Shown here: positions 61,334 through 64,000 of the stretch, piece after piece
Numbering within the stretch: position 1 is the stretch's first letter
Layout of the letters: the number at the start of each line of letters is the position of its first letter
Assembly: GCA_963778375.1 (NCBI GenBank)
Contig: CAVZTX010000034.1
Location: 62,001-126,000 of the forward strand
Direction of reading: 5' to 3'
DNA from: CAVZTX01 sp963778375
GTDB taxonomy: Bacteria > Chloroflexota > Ktedonobacteria > Ktedonobacterales > Ktedonobacteraceae
Length of the DNA stretch: 64,000 nucleotides
Notes under the pieces: model-generated
Database searches by the model: none
Seen by the model: only the letters and a program-made list of their open reading frames with translations
Told to the model about the DNA's origin: nothing
Program-made: the position numbers and the translations under genes

Positions 61334-62850
61334 AACTGCGGCAAATGCCTTTCTACGAGACTGACGCCCAAGGCCAGAAGGTCAAGCGGATGTCTTCCAA
61401 GTGGTACGCGGTTTTCGTCGATTGGTCGGAGGCGTTGCACCGCCTGCCGCTGCTGGAAGACAAAAAGTCCAGTACAGAGCTTGCCCGAAAGATCGAACGG
61501 CTGAACAGTATTCGCGCCGGCGGCGACATGATGACGGCGGACCTCACACGTTACGTTGACACGATGCCACCGGGCATCCGGACGAAGTTGGCGGAATGGG
61601 GCATCTTGTCGGCGGCGCAGCGTGGCTGCGAGCAAGCCCTTGATCGAACATATCGCCGACTGGAAAGCAGCTTTACTGGCGAAGGGAAACACAGCCAAAC
61701 ATGCCGAGCTTGTCACGCGCCGGGCCGCAACGGCGTTTGACGCGTGTAGGTTCAAGCTATGGTCCGACCTGTCGGCAAGCAAGATGCAATCGCACTTGGC
61801 AGGCTTGCGGGCAGATCGGCGCAAGGCCGATGAATCGGTGGTGCGCGGCATCAGCGCCAGACTTCCAACTTTTACCTGCAAGCGGTAAGGCAATTCGGGC
61901 GGTGGATGGTTCAAGACGGGCGGGCATCGGAAAACCCGCTGGCGAGCTTGAAGGGAATGAACGTCAAGACGGATCGCCGACATGATCGTCGGGCGCTTCG
62001 AACCGAATGAGCTTCGATGGTTGCTGGATACCACGGGAAAGGCCGGCGAACGGTTCGGGATGTCCGGCGCAGGATCGGTCGCTGCTATACCGACTGGCGG
62101 TTCAAACCGGGCTGCGGGCGGCGGAGCTTCGGAGCTTGACGCGGGGGAGCTTCGATATGGAGGGTGACAAGCCGACTGTCACCATCGGCGCGGCGTATGC
62201 CAAAAATCGGCGGGACAACACGCTGCCATTGACGTCAGACACGGCGGCGTTGCTGACATCGCACCTGGCCGGCAAGATGCCCCATGCTCCCGCATTCAAT
62301 ATGCCCATCGCGAACGCGATCGTGGATATGTTCCGGGCAGACTTGGCCGCCGCCCGGACGGCGTGGCTGGATTCGCTGACGTTGCCCAAGGATCAATCGG
62401 ACGCGGCAACGAGTACATTCCTGTCGGATCGGGACGAATCGGGCCGCTGGGCTGATTTCCATGCCTTGCGACATTCATTCATTTCCGGGCTGGTGAATAA
62501 CGGGGTGAATCCGAAGACGGCAAAGCGCCTTGCACGTCATTCGACGATTACCCTGACGATGGATCGGTACACGCACCTGCGGCGCGGACAACATGGCGAC
62601 GGCGCTGGATTCGCTGCCGGACCTGTCAGCACCGATCCGGCAAGCGGCCCTGGCGACAGGAACGAACGGCCCGATTCGCTTGTCACCTGACTTGTCACCT
62701 AACGGTGATATTCGGCGTAGTTCGGTGAAGTCTGGCGAAGTACCGACGGCGACGGTTGCAAACGATCCCATCGACGCCGTCCATACGAAAAACGCGGGGA
62801 AAACAGCGGTTTTGACGCGGGAAGCCGGTTCGGATAATATTCCCGCGTCC
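61330..62850 (+). pseudogene. tyrosine recombinase/integrase, frame broken at least five times
   Basis: Frames from MKLRQMPFYETDAQGQKVKRMSSKWYAVFVDWSE onward can be joined into a phage-type integrase only by changing frame near 61610, 61855, 61990, 62070 and 62590. The pieces contain the SAM-like core-binding domain (IEHIADWKAALLAKGNTAKHAELV), GRWMVQDGRASENPLASLKG, the catalytic Arg in TGLRAAELRSLT, the HxxR in FHALRHSFISGLVNNG and the Tyr in TLTMDRYTHLRRG. The number of breaks suggests either a dead gene or poor local sequence quality. The reading frame's tail (DSLPDLSAPIRQAAL...) runs to the tRNA-Ser gene. Confidence 0.85.
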
Positions 62851-62854
62851 GTTT

Positions 62855-62945
62855 GGAGAGATGCCCGAGTGGCTGAAGGGGACGGTTTGCTAAACCGTTG
62901 TACGGGTTCAAACCCGTACCGAGGGTTCGAATCCCTCTCTCTCCG
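62855..62945 (+). tRNA. tRNA-Ser (anticodon GCU)
   Basis: A 91-base tRNA with acceptor stem GGAGAGA / TCTCTCC, discriminator G, anticodon loop TTTGCTAAA (anticodon GCT in DNA), a long variable arm as in class II tRNAs (TACGGGTTCAAACCCGTA) and T-arm GAGGGTTCGAATCCCTC. CCA is not encoded. It follows the integrase directly, so it is a likely attachment site. Confidence 0.96.
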
Positions 62946-63064
62946 CTATCACACCTTTCCAAGTTTAATGTTGCGCGGCTGTGGCGCACAACATCTGCCA
63001 TCAGTCATTTCGCATCAGGATCCCGCGAATGTAACGCGGGAAGATGACGCGCACCATTCACAAC

Positions 63065-63629
63065 CTACCAGCGGAAGTACATGTGATGATGCGGATGGAA
63101 GAAAATAGCGTGAATAAAGGCCACGCCAAACACGATATCGACGATGCCGATGATCAACCCGGCGGTAGCCATGCCTTTGCCGTCGATGTTACCACTGCGG
63201 CGCATGCCGCCGTGCGCGATGGATGCGAAAGATAATGGCGAGGATGCCGAAGATAAGTCGGCCGCAGAACAATCCGAGGATCGCCAGGACCAGCGATGCC
63301 GAAGCCATGCCGGCATGGCTGCTCGCGGTTGGACCGACGGGCGTGCCCTGGGCATTGAAAGGAGTCGGTCGCGCGGAGTAAGCCGGTGGCACGGGCCTGG
63401 CCATGGTGGGCGGCGGCACGGGAGAGGTCGGGGCTGCCTGGAATGGCGGCGCCTGCGCTGGAAGATGCGGCGCCAGCTCCGCAATATTCTGCACCGGCTG
63501 CCAGTCGCCCATGCCTTCGCGCCAGGCCAGATCTTGTCCGAGCAATTGCCCGCTGCCGATCAGCTGGCGAATGACATCCACCGAAACCGGTCCATGCTGC
63601 TGACCATTTTTCCCGTAATACCATTCCAT
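63065..63629 (-). pseudogene. GYF-domain / DUF4190 membrane protein, frame broken once
   Basis: From the ATG at 63629 (behind GCAGGACCTT) the first 60 residues form a GYF_2 domain (MEWYYGKNGQQHGPV, WREGMGDWQPVQNIAELAPHL). A Pro-rich linker and a first membrane helix (ASLVLAILGLFCGRLIFGILAIIF) follow. Near 63230 the frame changes; the other frame continues IAHGGMRRSGNIDGKGMATAGLIIGIVDIVFGVAF with the second helix and stops at 63065. Two-helix DUF4190 proteins with this layout are common in Proteobacteria. Function unknown. Confidence 0.8.
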
Positions 63630-63842
63630 AAGGTCCTGCCTTCGATCAGTGCATCGATACCTGACTGCGCCTCTTTGCTTAGAAGGATGGTCGGGCCGAT
63701 CGCTTGATTCTATCCGATCATGCAATCCAAATCCGAGAAAATATCCATCAATCGGTCCGATCGGCATGGCATGTGCTTTGCGCGTGAACGTGCAAGTTCA
63801 GTGAGGTCGTTCGTTCGACCGTTTTCAAAATCGAGGTGCATC

Positions 63843-64000
63843 ATGCCCAGAGGCGATAAATCATCCTACACCAGCAAGCAGAAACGACAGGCGGAGCATA
63901 TCGAGGAAGGCTACGAAAAGCGCGGGACCTCCAAGAAGAAGCGCAACGCCGCGCCTGGGCAACGGTCAACAAAGAAACCCACGGCGGCAAGCGCAGCGGA
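63843..64000 (+). pseudogene. small basic protein, frame broken and cut by the window end
   Basis: MPRGDKSSYTSKQKRQAEHI followed by EEGYEKRGTSKK is the start of a small conserved, highly charged protein often seen in Proteobacteria. After the AAGAAGAAG run near 63937 the frame must shift by one base to give EAQRRAWATVNKETHGGKRSG. It continues beyond the window. A homopolymer-like run at the break makes sequencing error plausible. Function unknown. Confidence 0.65.

Noticed and set aside
62593..63108. Plus-strand frame running through the tRNA-Ser gene as a separate protein
   Set aside because: Its first part is the shifted tail of the integrase, and the rest is translation of the tRNA and its flank.

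Overview
The window reads as about 60.8 kb of a soil-type Chloroflexota chromosome, most like the Ktedonobacteria, followed by about 3.2 kb of unrelated, GC-richer DNA. The affiliation is inferred from gene content (M29 aminopeptidase, EXORDIUM-like secreted protein, FHA proteins with a membrane tail, RNase Y, many lipoproteins, abundant palindromic repeats), not from a marker-gene comparison. The change at about 60,777 most likely marks an assembly chimera or a recent insertion boundary.

Layout. 1-16 kb: a cation/H+ exchanger; a TetR-regulated pair made of a PEP-synthase-like (rifampicin phosphotransferase-like) enzyme and a FAD monooxygenase, with matching 20-bp operators; a small XRE regulator; an ECF sigma / anti-sigma / peptide-binding lipoprotein operon whose last gene is frameshifted; an Fe-S/FAD oxidoreductase; a secreted EXO-like protein; an M20 peptidase. 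16-19.5 kb: two broken copies of urocanate hydratase (hutU), one nearly whole and one decayed, around about 1.3 kb of degenerate DNA. 19.5-23 kb: three tandem FHA-domain genes, one cut by an in-frame TGA. 23-36 kb: queG, a membrane protein with a helix-turn-helix-like tail, HxlR, an interrupted NYN-domain protein, a divergent PanC, an alpha/beta hydrolase, greA, an M29 aminopeptidase and a three-gene ABC exporter operon. 36-47 kb: prs, a MarR/ClC pair, an MgtE-N/CBS protein, pyrG, a metallo-hydrolase, a double YccF protein, a glycosyltransferase with a degenerate GGDEF-like tail. 47-60.8 kb: an HNH fusion membrane protein, secG, an RNA methyltransferase, two tiny overlapping genes, nnr, a second cation exchanger, rplI, a CoxG-like protein, a Nudix hydrolase, rny, a PHP phosphoesterase, lepB, a substrate-binding lipoprotein and biotin carboxylase.

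60.8-64 kb: the end of an unrelated gene, a small XRE regulator, a tyrosine integrase with at least five frame breaks, tRNA-Ser(GCU), a GYF/DUF4190 membrane protein with one break and the start of a small basic protein with one break. This part looks like an integrative element beside a tRNA gene from another phylum.

The genome is compact: several convergent gene pairs overlap or abut at their stop codons, while others are separated by long perfect hairpins. A family of palindromic repeats (arms containing GTCAT[T/C]CTGAGCG...CGAAGGATCT) is scattered between genes and has entered at least two coding sequences. Several single-base frame breaks (peptide-binding protein, hutU, ABC permease, and all the genes at the right end) may be real decay or assembly error; read-level checking decides.
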